From the NCBI RefSeq assembly GCF_009687885.1, contig NZ_BLAF01000029.1, positions 44,619-108,618 of the forward strand: a stretch of 64,000 nucleotides of DNA. The letters are read 5' to 3'. Shown here one piece after another: positions 24,767 to 33,221 of this stretch; the stretch's first letter is position 1; each line of letters starts with the position of its first letter. The DNA is from Acrocarpospora pleiomorpha. GTDB lineage: Bacteria > Actinomycetota > Actinomycetes > Streptosporangiales > Streptosporangiaceae. The position numbers and the translations under genes were made by a program. The notes below the pieces were generated by a model, which searched no databases, was not told the origin of the DNA, and saw only the letters and a program-made list of their open reading frames with translations.

Positions 24767-25684
24767 ATGACGGTCACACGGGCGGACGTGGCGCGGGCGG
24801 CGGATCGCATCGGCGGGTATGTGCTGCGCACGCCCGTCATCGAGGTCGAACCCGGGCGCTGGCTCAAGCTGGAATGCCTCCAGCACGCGGGCTCCTTCAA
24901 GGTCAGGGGAGCCTTCAACCGGCTCCTCGGCGCCACCCCGCCCGCCGCCGGGGTGCTCGCGGCCAGCGGCGGCAACCACGGCCTCGCGGTCGCCTTCGCG
25001 GCCCGTCGCCTCGGCGTACGCGCGGAGATCTTCGTCCCCGAGGTGTGCGCGCCCGTGAAGATCGCGGGCCTGCGCGCCCTGGGCGCGGAGGTGGTCATCG
25101 GCGGGGCGATCTACCAGGAAGCCCTCGAAGCCTCCGGGAAACGCGCCGCCGAGACGGGCGCCGTCGAGATCCACGCCTACGACCAGCTCGACGTCGCCGC
25201 CGGTCAGGGCACGGTGGCACCGGAACTCCTGGAGCAGGTCGGCCAGGTGGACACGGTTGTGGTGGCCGTCGGCGGAGGCGGCCTGGTGGCCGGGATCGTC
25301 GCCGGTCTGGACGGCCGGGCCCAGGTGGTCGCCGTGGAACCGGAGCGTATCCCGACCCTGCACCGTGCCCTGGCCGCAGGCGGGCCCGTGCGCGTCGAGG
25401 TCAGCGGCGTCGGCGCGGACGCCCTCGGCGCGAGCATGCTCGGCCGCATCGCGTACGAGACCGTGGCCGGACGCGTCACCAGCGTCCTGGTCTCCGACGA
25501 CGCCATCGTCGAAGCCCGCCACGCGCTCTGGCACGACCACCGCATCGCGGTCGAGCACGCGGGCGCGGCGGCCCTGGCCGCCCTGCGCGCCGGGGCTTAC
25601 ACCCCCGCGCCGGGCGAGCGGGTGGCCGTGATCGTCTGCGGTTCCAACACCGATCCCGCCACCCTGGCCGTCACACGTCGGTGA
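24767..25684 (+). CDS. Threonine/serine dehydratase-like PLP enzyme
   Basis: 305 aa, fold-type II PLP enzyme without the C-terminal ACT regulatory domain of biosynthetic IlvA. K45 in AGSFKVRGA binds PLP; ASGGNHGLAVAFAARRLG, VAVGGGGLVAGI (phosphate loop) and VIVCGSNTDP complete the signature. It probably deaminates L-threonine or L-serine to a 2-keto acid plus ammonia and should not be feedback-inhibited. It lies 10 bp after the gamma-family enzyme, same operon, under likely MocR control. Its end overlaps the convergent npdG gene by 14 bp. Confidence 0.9.
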   Translation: MTVTRADVARAADRIGGYVLRTPVIEVEPGRWLKLECLQHAGSFKVRGAFNRLLGATPPAAGVLAASGGNHGLAVAFAARRLGVRAEIFVPEVCAPVKIAGLRALGAEVVIGGAIYQEALEASGKRAAETGAVEIHAYDQLDVAAGQGTVAPELLEQVGQVDTVVVAVGGGGLVAGIVAGLDGRAQVVAVEPERIPTLHRALAAGGPVRVEVSGVGADALGASMLGRIAYETVAGRVTSVLVSDDAIVEARHALWHDHRIAVEHAGAAALAALRAGAYTPAPGERVAVIVCGSNTDPATLAVTRR

Positions 25685-26339
25685 TTCTGAGCCCGGCGTG
25701 GGCCTTGTACCGGCGGTTGATCGAGATCAGGTTGGCGGTGAAGGCCTCGATCTGGTGGGCGTTGCGGAGGCGTCCGCCGTAGACGCCGCGGACGCCGGGG
25801 ATGCGGGCGGCCAGGGCCTGGACCAGATCCGTGGCCTCGCGGTCGTCGCCGAGGACCAGGACGTCCAGGTCGATGGTGGCGACGGCGGGATCCAGGAGCA
25901 GGACCGCGGACACGTGGTGGAAGGCGGCCACGACCCGGCTGGCGGGCAGCAGCGCCGCCGCCTGCTGAGCCGCGCTGCCCTCCTCCACCACCAGTGGGTA
26001 CGCGCCCTGCTTGTCGAAGCCGAGCGGGTTGACGCAGTCCACCACGATCTTCCCGGCCAGCTCCCCGGCCAGGGCCGACACGGTCGCCGCGTGCCCCTCC
26101 CAGGGCACCGCCACGATCACCACGTCGGCCGCCGCCGCGACCGCCGCGTTCTCGCCGCCCGTCACGTTTCCCGCGACGCTCAGCTCAGCGGCGGCCGCGT
26201 GCGCCCGCTCCGCGTTGCGCGAGCCGATCAGCACCTGGTGCCCGGCCAGCGCGAACCGGTGCGCCAGGCCCTTGCCCTGATCACCGGTGCCGCCCAGGAT
26301 CGCGATCGTCAGTTCCGAAATATCATTCCGCTCAACCAT
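25671..26339 (-). CDS. npdG: NADPH-dependent F420 reductase
   Basis: 222 aa. The Rossmann N-terminus IAILGGTGDQGKGLAHRFALAGHQVLIGSRNAERA and the F420-side segments VPWEGHAATVSAL, VDCVNPLGFDKQGAY, VAAFHHVSA and FTANLISINRRYKAHAGLRITD match F420:NADP oxidoreductases. The enzyme exchanges hydride between NADP and the deazaflavin F420, implying an F420-using host, as in many actinomycetes. Cytosolic. The gene stands alone and is convergent with the dehydratase. Confidence 0.92.
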   Translation of the reverse strand: MVERNDISELTIAILGGTGDQGKGLAHRFALAGHQVLIGSRNAERAHAAAAELSVAGNVTGGENAAVAAAADVVIVAVPWEGHAATVSALAGELAGKIVVDCVNPLGFDKQGAYPLVVEEGSAAQQAAALLPASRVVAAFHHVSAVLLLDPAVATIDLDVLVLGDDREATDLVQALAARIPGVRGVYGGRLRNAHQIEAFTANLISINRRYKAHAGLRITDV

Positions 26340-26386
26340 GGGCTAGATCATGCCAGGCCCTCCGAAGGGACCCGTCAGCCGTCCCC

Positions 26387-27535
26387 TCAACAGTTGCTGA
26401 TGGCCGGGAGGCCGAGCACCCGGGAGGCCAGCCAGGCGATCGCGAGCGGGCCGCCCTCGACCGCGCCCAGCACGTGGCTGCTCGCCGGAACCGACGTCCA
26501 CAGCACGTTGGCGCCCTTGGCGCAGTACTCGCGCCGCAGCGTGCGGCTGACCGCGATCGGGATGATCTCGTCGCCGGTGCCGTGGTAGACGAACATGGGC
26601 ACGGACGGCTTGCTCGCGCCGAGCCGGTTCTGGGCCAGCCTGGCCTGCCAGTCGGGGCGGTGCATCACGTCGGTCGTGGTCAGGTCGGTCAGGTGGCGGC
26701 CGGCCAGCTTGGATCTGATCTCGTCCACGCAGTCGTCGCGGGCGTCGTCGAACAGGGCCGCGCCCTCGGGGGTGAGGTAGCTCTCCAGGGCGAGTTCGGG
26801 GTAGGCCGCGTCCAGGCCGACGCCCGCCGCCGCGGCCAGGCCGAAGTCGGGGCCGCCGTCCACGTTGTCGGCCACCGCCTGGAGGTCGGCCGGGACTCCG
26901 CCGGCGGCGACGCCTTTGAGTTTGAGCTCGGGGGCGTACGAGGAGTGCAGCTCGGCCGCCCACCCGGCCGACGAGCCGCCCTGCGAGTAGCCCATGATCA
27001 CGACGGGGCCGCCCGCCGCCACGTTCGCGCCCGGGGTCCTGGTCGCCGCCCTGATCGAGTCGAGCACGGCCTGCCCCTGCGAGCGGCCCGCCATGTACGT
27101 GTGATCGCCCGGCGTGCCGAGCCCCTCGTAGTCGGTCACCGCGACCGCCCAGCCCTTGAGCAGCAGCAGGCTCATGAACGCGAGCTCCAGCTCCGTCCCG
27201 TTGGCCATCGCCTGCGAGGGGGCGCACTGGTCGCCGAGGCCGTGGGTGCCGACCGCGTACCCGGCGACGGGACGTTTCCCGAACGGGTAGGACGCCTTCG
27301 GAACCAGCAGCGTGCCGGACACGATGGTGGCGGCGCCGGTCGCGGAGGTCGAGCGGTAGCGCAGGTGCCAGGCCTTGACGGGAACTTCCAGCAGCCGGCC
27401 CGGCGCGAGGTAGACGGTGGTCGGAGTGGCCTCGACGACGTCGCCGGGAGCGGCCGCGGAGGCGGGAGCGAGGAACAGGGTGGATAACAGGAGGGAGCCG
27501 ATGGCGAGCACGGCGGATCTGACTCGAACGTGCAT
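26387..27535 (-). CDS. Secreted lipase (LIP/secretory lipase family)
   Basis: 382 aa. The signal peptide ends near APASAAAP (about residues 24-30). Alpha/beta hydrolase core with nucleophile in VVIMGYSQGGSSAGWAA, an acid in YHGTGDEIIP and a C-terminal His in SSHVLGAVEGGPLAIAWL. The order and the VTDYEGLGTPGDHTYMAGRSQGQAVLD block are typical for secretory lipases (PF03583-like) that hydrolyse triacylglycerols outside the cell. The final AISNC includes a Cys likely paired with another in the mature protein. Single-gene unit. Confidence 0.88.
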   Translation of the reverse strand: MHVRVRSAVLAIGSLLLSTLFLAPASAAAPGDVVEATPTTVYLAPGRLLEVPVKAWHLRYRSTSATGAATIVSGTLLVPKASYPFGKRPVAGYAVGTHGLGDQCAPSQAMANGTELELAFMSLLLLKGWAVAVTDYEGLGTPGDHTYMAGRSQGQAVLDSIRAATRTPGANVAAGGPVVIMGYSQGGSSAGWAAELHSSYAPELKLKGVAAGGVPADLQAVADNVDGGPDFGLAAAAGVGLDAAYPELALESYLTPEGAALFDDARDDCVDEIRSKLAGRHLTDLTTTDVMHRPDWQARLAQNRLGASKPSVPMFVYHGTGDEIIPIAVSRTLRREYCAKGANVLWTSVPASSHVLGAVEGGPLAIAWLASRVLGLPAISNC

Positions 27536-27698
27536 GGTGAGGCCGCCCTTCGTGGCGTCACTGCTCGGTGGACGGCGCCGTGAGCTTGATAGTTACCCGG
27601 CAGTAGCTCCTGGTCAAGAGGGCATAGCAGGGAAAAATGTGACACCTGCCACCGGCAATCTGGCCGAACCCCGCCGCACGGCCGTGACCTGGGGCACG

Positions 27699-28289
27699 AT
27701 GGAACGCATGGACGCCGCCGCGGTCAGATTCCTGCGGGAGGCCCTCGCCTCCACCGACTGGGTGGCCCGCACCCGCGAATTCGGCCGCACGCTCCGCGCC
27801 ACCCGCTCCCCCGGCGGCCTGCTCCTGGTCGGCACCCCCGACGAGGAACCCTGGCACCTGACCGCGCACCTCAGCGACGAAGCGCGCCTGTCCGGCCTGG
27901 GCCAGCTCGCCCCCACCCTGCTCCGCTGGTCCCCTCCCCCGGACGCCCCCGCCCACCTCCGCGTCGGCCTGGACCGGCTGACCGCCGCCACCCGGGGCGA
28001 AACCCTCTTAGTCGTCGCCGAGGACCAGGCGCCCGTCCCCCTGCTGGAACGCGTCGACGACGCCCGCAGGACCGGCGCCACCATCCTGGCCCTGGACGGC
28101 GGCGACCCCGATCTCGCGTCCCTGGCCCACGACGCCCTCTCCATCCCCGAGATCGGCGCCCCGCTCTCCTTCGACGGCGCCCAGCACCTGATCAGCATGG
28201 CCGCCGCCGAACTCCCGCACCGCGCCTCCCTGCGCGAACGCCTCGCCCGCCTCGCCGACCGGGTGACCGGACCCCGGACCCTCGACTGA
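27699..28289 (+). CDS. Uncharacterised protein with SIS-like C-terminal half
   Basis: 196 aa from ATG 27699 (ATG 27708 is also possible; the ribosome binding site is weak). No confident family match by eye. The segment ARRTGATILALDGGDPDLASLAHDALSIPE (about 120-150) resembles the second half of SIS phosphosugar-binding domains, where a loss-of-repeat line, a small acidic loop and a hydrophobic IP follow. The usual nucleotide/sugar loop GxGxS is absent. It ends 2 bp from the convergent LysR gene. Probably cytosolic; function unknown. Confidence 0.6.
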   Translation: MERMDAAAVRFLREALASTDWVARTREFGRTLRATRSPGGLLLVGTPDEEPWHLTAHLSDEARLSGLGQLAPTLLRWSPPPDAPAHLRVGLDRLTAATRGETLLVVAEDQAPVPLLERVDDARRTGATILALDGGDPDLASLAHDALSIPEIGAPLSFDGAQHLISMAAAELPHRASLRERLARLADRVTGPRTLD

Positions 28290-28291
28290 CC

Positions 28292-29227
28292 TCAGGCGTC
28301 GCTCAGATCGGTGACCCGCTTGGTGAGCCGCGCCGCGACCTCTCTGAGGGATTCGATGACCACGGCCTGCACGGGGTCGGGCTCGCCGGATTTGGTACGG
28401 CTCACGCGGGTGAGCGCCTCGATCCGCCGCGACCCGACCCCGGGGATACCGGTGATCACGACGTGCCCCTCGGGCACGTCCAGCAGCGCCAGCGAAGGGA
28501 CGATCGCGACCCCGTGACCTGCCGAGACCAGGTCCAGGGTGGGCGGAAACTCCGAGATCACGTGCACCCGGCGCGGGGTGAAACCGTGGAACTGGGCGAG
28601 GCGGTCCAGGGCCTGGCCGCAGGCCTGGTGCGGGACACCCGCCACCCAGGGCAGGTCGGCCAGGTCGGACACCTCGGTGGGCGGGTCGATGCCCGGCGGG
28701 GCGACGATGCGGTACTCGTCGTCGTAGAGGCGGTGGCGGATCATGGACGGGAGGGCGGGGGCGGGCTGGTTCATGTCGCGTTCCGTGACCATCAGGTCGA
28801 CGCCGCCCAGGCGAAGTTCCTGGAGGGCGGCCTGGCCGTACAGCTCGTGGATCACGGGGGTGATGAGCGGGTGGCTGCCGGCCAGCTCGGCCAGGGCGGG
28901 GACGAGCAGGTGGCGGATGACGGTGGGGAAGGCGGCGATCGTGACCGGGCCCGCCAGGCGTTCGGTGAAACGGTTGAGCTCGTGCCGGGCCTCGGCGAGC
29001 TGTTCCTCGATGCGCTCGCCGTAGGCGGAGAGCACGCGCCCGGCCGGGGTGACCGAGATCCGGCGCTGGGAGCGGTCGATCAGGGCGATGCCGACCTCGC
29101 GTTCCAGCTGGGCGAGTTGCTGGGAGATCGCCGAGGGCGTCAGGTGCAGGGCTTCCGCGGCCTTCATGACGCCGCCTCTGCGGGCGACTTCGTGCAGAAT
29201 GCGCAGGCGACGGGGGTCGATCTCCAT
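28292..29227 (-). CDS. LysR-type transcriptional regulator
   Basis: 311 aa. N-terminal winged helix (RRLRILHEVARRGGVMKAAEALHLTPSAISQQLAQLEREVGIALIDRSQRRISVTPAGRVL) then a periplasmic-binding-like effector domain (about 90-300). It is divergent from a small membrane-protein gene with 74 bp between starts, and an AAGT-N7-ACTT symmetry (29251-29265) fits the LysR T-N11-A pattern. LysR regulators usually control the divergent gene, so it may regulate the SMR-like protein. Effector unknown. Confidence 0.9.
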   Translation of the reverse strand: MEIDPRRLRILHEVARRGGVMKAAEALHLTPSAISQQLAQLEREVGIALIDRSQRRISVTPAGRVLSAYGERIEEQLAEARHELNRFTERLAGPVTIAAFPTVIRHLLVPALAELAGSHPLITPVIHELYGQAALQELRLGGVDLMVTERDMNQPAPALPSMIRHRLYDDEYRIVAPPGIDPPTEVSDLADLPWVAGVPHQACGQALDRLAQFHGFTPRRVHVISEFPPTLDLVSAGHGVAIVPSLALLDVPEGHVVITGIPGVGSRRIEALTRVSRTKSGEPDPVQAVVIESLREVAARLTKRVTDLSDA

Positions 29228-29301
29228 ACAGTGGAGCTTACGCCGGACTTAAGTTTTCTTCACTTGCGCTACAGCACCGCGCCCTCAGATGATTGACGCA
29301 A

Positions 29302-29571
29302 ATGTCTACATTTATCACCATTCTTGGCACGGGTGGGGCGATTGCCCTGCTGATCGGATACGGCATGGTCTCCTCGTCGCGGCTGTCCGGCGACGGGTTG
29401 GCGTACCAGGCGATCAATCTGGGCGGGGCGCTCGCGTTGGCGATCAACAGCGGGTATCACGGCGCCTGGCCGTCCGCGATCCTCAACGTGATCTGGACCG
29501 CCATCGGAGCGCTGGCCGTCGGAAAGTTCATCGCGAAACGCGCGGCCGCCCGTACCGCGAAGGGGGCCTGA
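29302..29571 (+). CDS. Small CBU_0592-like/SMR-like membrane protein
   Basis: 89 aa. Three hydrophobic helices (about 4-20, 31-50 and 55-73) with a basic C-terminus KRAAARTAKGA. It resembles the short actinobacterial membrane proteins annotated as CBU_0592-like, distantly SMR-like. ATG 29302 is used; the TTG 9 nt earlier is weaker. Divergent LysR gene is the likely regulator. Transport function is not demonstrated. Confidence 0.7.
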   Translation: MSTFITILGTGGAIALLIGYGMVSSSRLSGDGLAYQAINLGGALALAINSGYHGAWPSAILNVIWTAIGALAVGKFIAKRAAARTAKGA

Positions 29572-29592
29572 CCTCGGTGATCGGCTGAACGC

Positions 29593-30015
29593 TCAGACGT
29601 GGGGCGCGACGGCCATCGCGTTGATGTCGTAGCCGTCGCCGACCACGCGCCAGCCGCGCAGGTCACGGCTGTGCGGCACGGCCTGGAAACGGCGGACGCC
29701 GTCCTGGGCGGCGACCGCGGCCAGGCCGGAGCCGCGCGCGTCGATCACGGCCTGGTCGGCGTGGCGGGCGGCCCGGCTCAGCGCCATGGCGACGGCGGCG
29801 CTGGTGTCGCCGACGGCGAGGACCACGAAATCGGTCGGCACGCCGTCGACCAGGGCGTCCGGCCGGTTGCCCAGCCGCCCGCGCGGTTCGGGATCCGCGC
29901 CCCCGACGGCGATCACCTCGTGACCGGAGGAGGCCAGGAATTCGGCCACCCGTCGTTCGGCGTCGGACAAACGACGAGCCCGCTCGTCCACCCGGCTCAG
30001 CCCGCTCTCCCCCAC
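29593..30015 (-). CDS. Small protein resembling CdiA C-terminal tRNA-nuclease domains
   Basis: 140 aa. It has a VAEFLASSGHEVIAVGGADPEPRGRLGNRPDALVDGVPTDFVVL block and later ADQAVIDARGSGL. The PDALVDG...D arrangement and the helix before it recall the CdiA-CT/PDDEXK-type tRNA nuclease family, where a PD..-x-G-x-x-D pattern and a downstream Asn/Lys-rich strand carry the active site. This is a by-eye resemblance. It has no secretion signal or delivery module, so it may be an intracellular nuclease or a domesticated toxin. Start GTG 30015 is uncertain because the ribosome binding site is too close. Confidence 0.5.
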   Translation of the reverse strand: MGESGLSRVDERARRLSDAERRVAEFLASSGHEVIAVGGADPEPRGRLGNRPDALVDGVPTDFVVLAVGDTSAAVAMALSRAARHADQAVIDARGSGLAAVAAQDGVRRFQAVPHSRDLRGWRVVGDGYDINAMAVAPHV

Positions 30016-30068
30016 CTCTCCAGCTTGACAGTTAACCGACGGGAATGTCCCCTATTTCCGGTCAAGGA

Positions 30069-30248
30069 TCAGTCGTCGTCCTCGTCCTGATCCTGGGCCT
30101 GCCATGCCTTGTTCCGTTCGGCCGCCGTCTTCAGGGCGTCAGCCGCCTCGACCTCCGAGGCGTAGGGACCCATGCGGTCCTTGTTCGGGCAGCCCTGATC
30201 GGGCTCGACGCGCATGTGCTTCAGGCAGAACCACCATTGCTCGCTCAC
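30069..30248 (-). CDS. Conserved 59-aa actinobacterial protein
   Basis: 59 aa, starting GTG 30248. The product begins MSEQWWFCLKHMRVEP and has CxxH-like and CPNKDR segments, a central GPYASEVEAADALKTAAERN helix and a very acidic tail DQDEDDD. Two Cys and one His (C8, H11, C20) could bind a metal. This type of short protein is widespread in actinobacteria, often next to map. Divergent from map by 41 bp. Function unknown. Confidence 0.78.
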   Translation of the reverse strand: MSEQWWFCLKHMRVEPDQGCPNKDRMGPYASEVEAADALKTAAERNKAWQAQDQDEDDD

Positions 30249-30277
30249 GACCTAATCCTGCCCCGTCAGGGCGCAAC

Positions 30278-30283
30278 TAGACT
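30278..30283 (+). promoter_or_regulatory. -10 element of a leaderless map transcript
   Basis: TAGACT ends 6 nt before ATG 30290, so transcription should start at or next to the start codon. The -35 region is weak. There is no Shine-Dalgarno before the ATG, which fits leaderless translation. Confidence 0.5.
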
Positions 30284-30289
30284 TGCCCC

Positions 30290-31138
30290 ATGACGACGCT
30301 GCTGCGCCCGGGACGGATCTCGGCTACCCGGAAGGTTCCCGCCCACATCGAACGCCCGGAATACGTGGGCAAGCCGGAGCCCAAGCGCGGCGAATCAGAC
30401 GTGCAGACCGCGGAGACCATCGAGCGCATGCGGATCGCGGGCCGGATCGCGGCGCAGGCCCTGGCCGAAGTCGGCAAGCACGTGGCGCCCGGGGTGACCA
30501 CCGACGAACTCGACCGGATCGGCCACGAGTTCCTCTGCGACCACGACGCCTACCCGTCCACCCTTGGCTACCGCGGCTACCCGAAGTCTCTGTGCACCTC
30601 GATCAACGAGGTCATCTGCCACGGCATCCCCGATGACACGGTGCTGAACGACGGCGACATCGTCAACGTGGACATCACCGCCTACATCGGGGGCGTGCAC
30701 GGCGACACCGACGCCACCTACCTGGTCGGCGACGTGGACGAGGAGTCCCGCCTGCTGGTCGAGCGCACCCGCGAGGCCACCAACCGCGCCATCAAGGCCG
30801 TCGCCCCCGGCCGCCAGCTCAACATCGTCGGCCGCGTCATCGAGGCCTACGCCAAACGTTTCGGCTACGGCGTGGTCCGCGACTTCACCGGCCACGGCAT
30901 CGCCCGCTCCTTCCACTCCGGCCTCATCGTCCCCCACTACGACGACCCGTCCCTGGCCGTCACCCTGGTCCCCGGCATGACCTTCACCATCGAGCCCATG
31001 CTCACCCTCGGCACCATCGACTACGAGATCTGGCCCGACCGCTGGACCGCCGTCACCAAGGACGGCAAACGCACCGCCCAGTTCGAGCACACCATCCTCG
31101 TCACCGACACCGGCCACGAGATCCTCACCCTCCCCTGA
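30290..31138 (+). CDS. map: Type I methionine aminopeptidase with N-terminal extension
   Basis: 282 aa. It removes the initiator Met from nascent proteins. The pita-bread domain has metal ligands in NVDITAYIGGVHGDTDATYLV (two Asp), GHGIARSFH (His), TIEPML (Glu) and FEHTILVT (Glu), and the LCTSINEVICHGIP substrate loop. The N-terminal about 40 residues, with proline-rich RPGRISATRKVPAHIERPEYVGKPEPK, is the ribosome-binding-type extension of actinobacterial MetAP1c enzymes. The start appears leaderless. Essential housekeeping enzyme. Confidence 0.96.
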   Translation: MTTLLRPGRISATRKVPAHIERPEYVGKPEPKRGESDVQTAETIERMRIAGRIAAQALAEVGKHVAPGVTTDELDRIGHEFLCDHDAYPSTLGYRGYPKSLCTSINEVICHGIPDDTVLNDGDIVNVDITAYIGGVHGDTDATYLVGDVDEESRLLVERTREATNRAIKAVAPGRQLNIVGRVIEAYAKRFGYGVVRDFTGHGIARSFHSGLIVPHYDDPSLAVTLVPGMTFTIEPMLTLGTIDYEIWPDRWTAVTKDGKRTAQFEHTILVTDTGHEILTLP

Positions 31139-31147
31139 GCGGGAGGC

Positions 31148-33151
31148 CTACGAGGAGCCGGTCTTGTTGGGTTTGCGGCGGTTGAGCTTGGCCAGGTAGT
31201 CGTTGTAGGCGTCCAGTTCGGGGTCGCCGGTGCCGCCGGATTTCGCGGCGCGGGCGTCGGCGCGGCGGTCGGCGCGGCGGGCCAGGCGGTCGTCGGCCCG
31301 CCACCACTGGATGGCGAGGGCGATCACGACGATCAGGGTGGGAATCTCGCCGAAGGCCCACGCGATGCCGCCGCCCAGTTTCTGGTCGGCGACGGCGGTG
31401 TCGCCCCAGGTGCGGCCGAGCTGGTCATACCAGTCGGAGGCCAGCACGGTGCCCATGCTCATCAGGGCCAGGCCGAAGAAGGCGTGGAAGGGCATGGTCA
31501 CGAAGAGCAGGATGAGGCGGCCCACGTGGGGCAGCTGGATCGGGGCCGGGTCGACGCCGACGATGATCCAGAAGAACAGGCAGCCGGTGAGCAGGAAGTG
31601 GGTCGACATCGCCAGGTGGCCCAGGTGCTCCTCCATCGCGGAGGCGAACAGGGGGGTGAAGTAGAGGGCGTAGGTGGAGGCGATGAACAGGGCGGTGGCG
31701 ATGCCGGGGTGGCCGATGACGCGCATCGCCCGGCTGTGCAGGATGACCGTCAGCCATTCGCGGGGGCCGCGGTCGCCGCGGCGGGCGGCCGGTTTGAGCG
31801 CGCGCAGGGCCAGCGTGACGGGGGCGCCCAGGACCAGGAAGATCGGGACCAGCATGGACAGGATCATGTGCTCGGTCATGTGCACGCTGAACAGGACCGG
31901 TGCGTAGCGGGCGACGCCGCTCTGGGTGGCCAGCACCAGGATGGCCACGCCGATGAACCAGGCCACGGTGCGGCCGACCGGCCAGGAGTCGCCGCGGCGG
32001 GACAGCCGGACCAGCGCGGCGGCGTACAGACCGCCCAGGGTGACGGCGACGACGGCGAAGAACAGGTCGAACCACCACAGGGTGAGCAGGTTGCCGAGGG
32101 TGATCGGTGGCGGGACCAGGTAGCCGAGCAGGTCGAAGGCGCGGTCGGTGGGAACGTCCACGGGGGGCGGGGCGGTCTGGGCGAGCGCGACCGCGACGCC
32201 CACGGTGGCCGCCATCAGCATGATCTCGCCGAGCGCCAGGCGCAGGAAGGCGCCCGGCCTTCCGGCGCTGAGATGGGGAAGCGTGCGGCCGCGATGCCAC
32301 CAGCCGATGACGCCCAGCACGCCGAAGGCGAGCAGTTTGGCCAGCAGGAGCAGGCCGTACGCGGAGGTGAAAAGGGCGTCGACGCCGGCGAGCCGGGCCA
32401 CGACGCTGGCCAGCCCGGACAGGCCGACCCCGGCGAAGCACCACAGCGCCATCCGGGAGAACCGTTCGGCGGCCAGGGGGAGCTTGTCGGCGGACCTGAT
32501 CGCGTGCACGCACAGCAGGCCCAGGCCGCCCACCCAGACGGCGAGGAACAGCAGGTGGAAGGCGACCGAGGTGGTGGCCAGGCCGTGGTTGGGCGAGGAG
32601 GACGAGTGCCCGGTCAGCGCCGGGGGCAGCAGCGTGACCAGCGCGAAGACCAGCAGGCCCCCGGCCGAGCCGACGGTGATCGCCCCGCGCGCGAACAGCG
32701 CGATGGACACCGCGAACAGCACCACCAGGGTGAGCGCGATGCCCTGCGGGGTCTGGCTGGCGTAGCTGGTGAGCTCGTTACCGCCGAGGATCACCCCGAT
32801 CGGCTGCCCCATCGACTGGGAGAGCCCGAACACCAGCGTGGACGCCGCCGCGATCGCCCACACCAGCGCGGCCCACGACGCGGCCTTCACATACTCCAGC
32901 GCCGGCTTCCCCAGCAGCCCCTTGTCGCTGGGCAGCAGCGCGGCGGCCATCAGCAGCAGGCCGACGGTCAGCACACCCGCCGCGTCCATCAACAGCTTGG
33001 AGAGCGGCACCATCCACCGGGTCAGCGCGCCCTCGTCCGGCAGCCCCGGAATGACCCGCGGCGTCGCCGCCCCGCCGGCCACCATCCCGATCACCAGGGC
33101 CCCGATGGCCGCGCACACGCCCGCGATCGCGAACCGCACCGTTCTGTTCAT
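31148..33151 (-). CDS. CopD-CtaG fusion: copper resistance / cytochrome c oxidase assembly membrane protein
   Basis: 667 aa with about 14-15 hydrophobic helices. The N-terminal half has the CopD block (about 190-330; SSSSPNHGLATTSVAFHLLFLAVWVGGLGLL). The C-terminal half (about 350-600) has CtaG/caa3 assembly signatures: SVHMTEHMILSMLVPIFLVLGAP, HSRAMRVIGHPGIATALFIASTYALYFTPLF, MEEHLGHLAMSTHFLLTGCLFFW and MPFHAFFGLALMSMGTVLASDWY, whose His residues are candidate Cu ligands. It should import or deliver copper for cytochrome oxidase. It follows copC on the same strand, 70 bp apart. Confidence 0.93.
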   Translation of the reverse strand: MNRTVRFAIAGVCAAIGALVIGMVAGGAATPRVIPGLPDEGALTRWMVPLSKLLMDAAGVLTVGLLLMAAALLPSDKGLLGKPALEYVKAASWAALVWAIAAASTLVFGLSQSMGQPIGVILGGNELTSYASQTPQGIALTLVVLFAVSIALFARGAITVGSAGGLLVFALVTLLPPALTGHSSSSPNHGLATTSVAFHLLFLAVWVGGLGLLCVHAIRSADKLPLAAERFSRMALWCFAGVGLSGLASVVARLAGVDALFTSAYGLLLLAKLLAFGVLGVIGWWHRGRTLPHLSAGRPGAFLRLALGEIMLMAATVGVAVALAQTAPPPVDVPTDRAFDLLGYLVPPPITLGNLLTLWWFDLFFAVVAVTLGGLYAAALVRLSRRGDSWPVGRTVAWFIGVAILVLATQSGVARYAPVLFSVHMTEHMILSMLVPIFLVLGAPVTLALRALKPAARRGDRGPREWLTVILHSRAMRVIGHPGIATALFIASTYALYFTPLFASAMEEHLGHLAMSTHFLLTGCLFFWIIVGVDPAPIQLPHVGRLILLFVTMPFHAFFGLALMSMGTVLASDWYDQLGRTWGDTAVADQKLGGGIAWAFGEIPTLIVVIALAIQWWRADDRLARRADRRADARAAKSGGTGDPELDAYNDYLAKLNRRKPNKTGSS

Positions 33152-33221
33152 CCCCGGCCTCCGGCCTGTACGGCAACCGCCCCAGCCATCACAGTCCGCC
33201 TCGTCATGATCGTCAACATGC

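Noticed and set aside
27120..28200. Phage or transposase remnants near the lipase
   Set aside because: No transposase motifs, terminal inverted repeats or att-like repeats were visible.
29251..29265. AAGT-N7-ACTT as LysR operator feature
   Set aside because: Short enough to occur by chance; mentioned only within the LysR entry.
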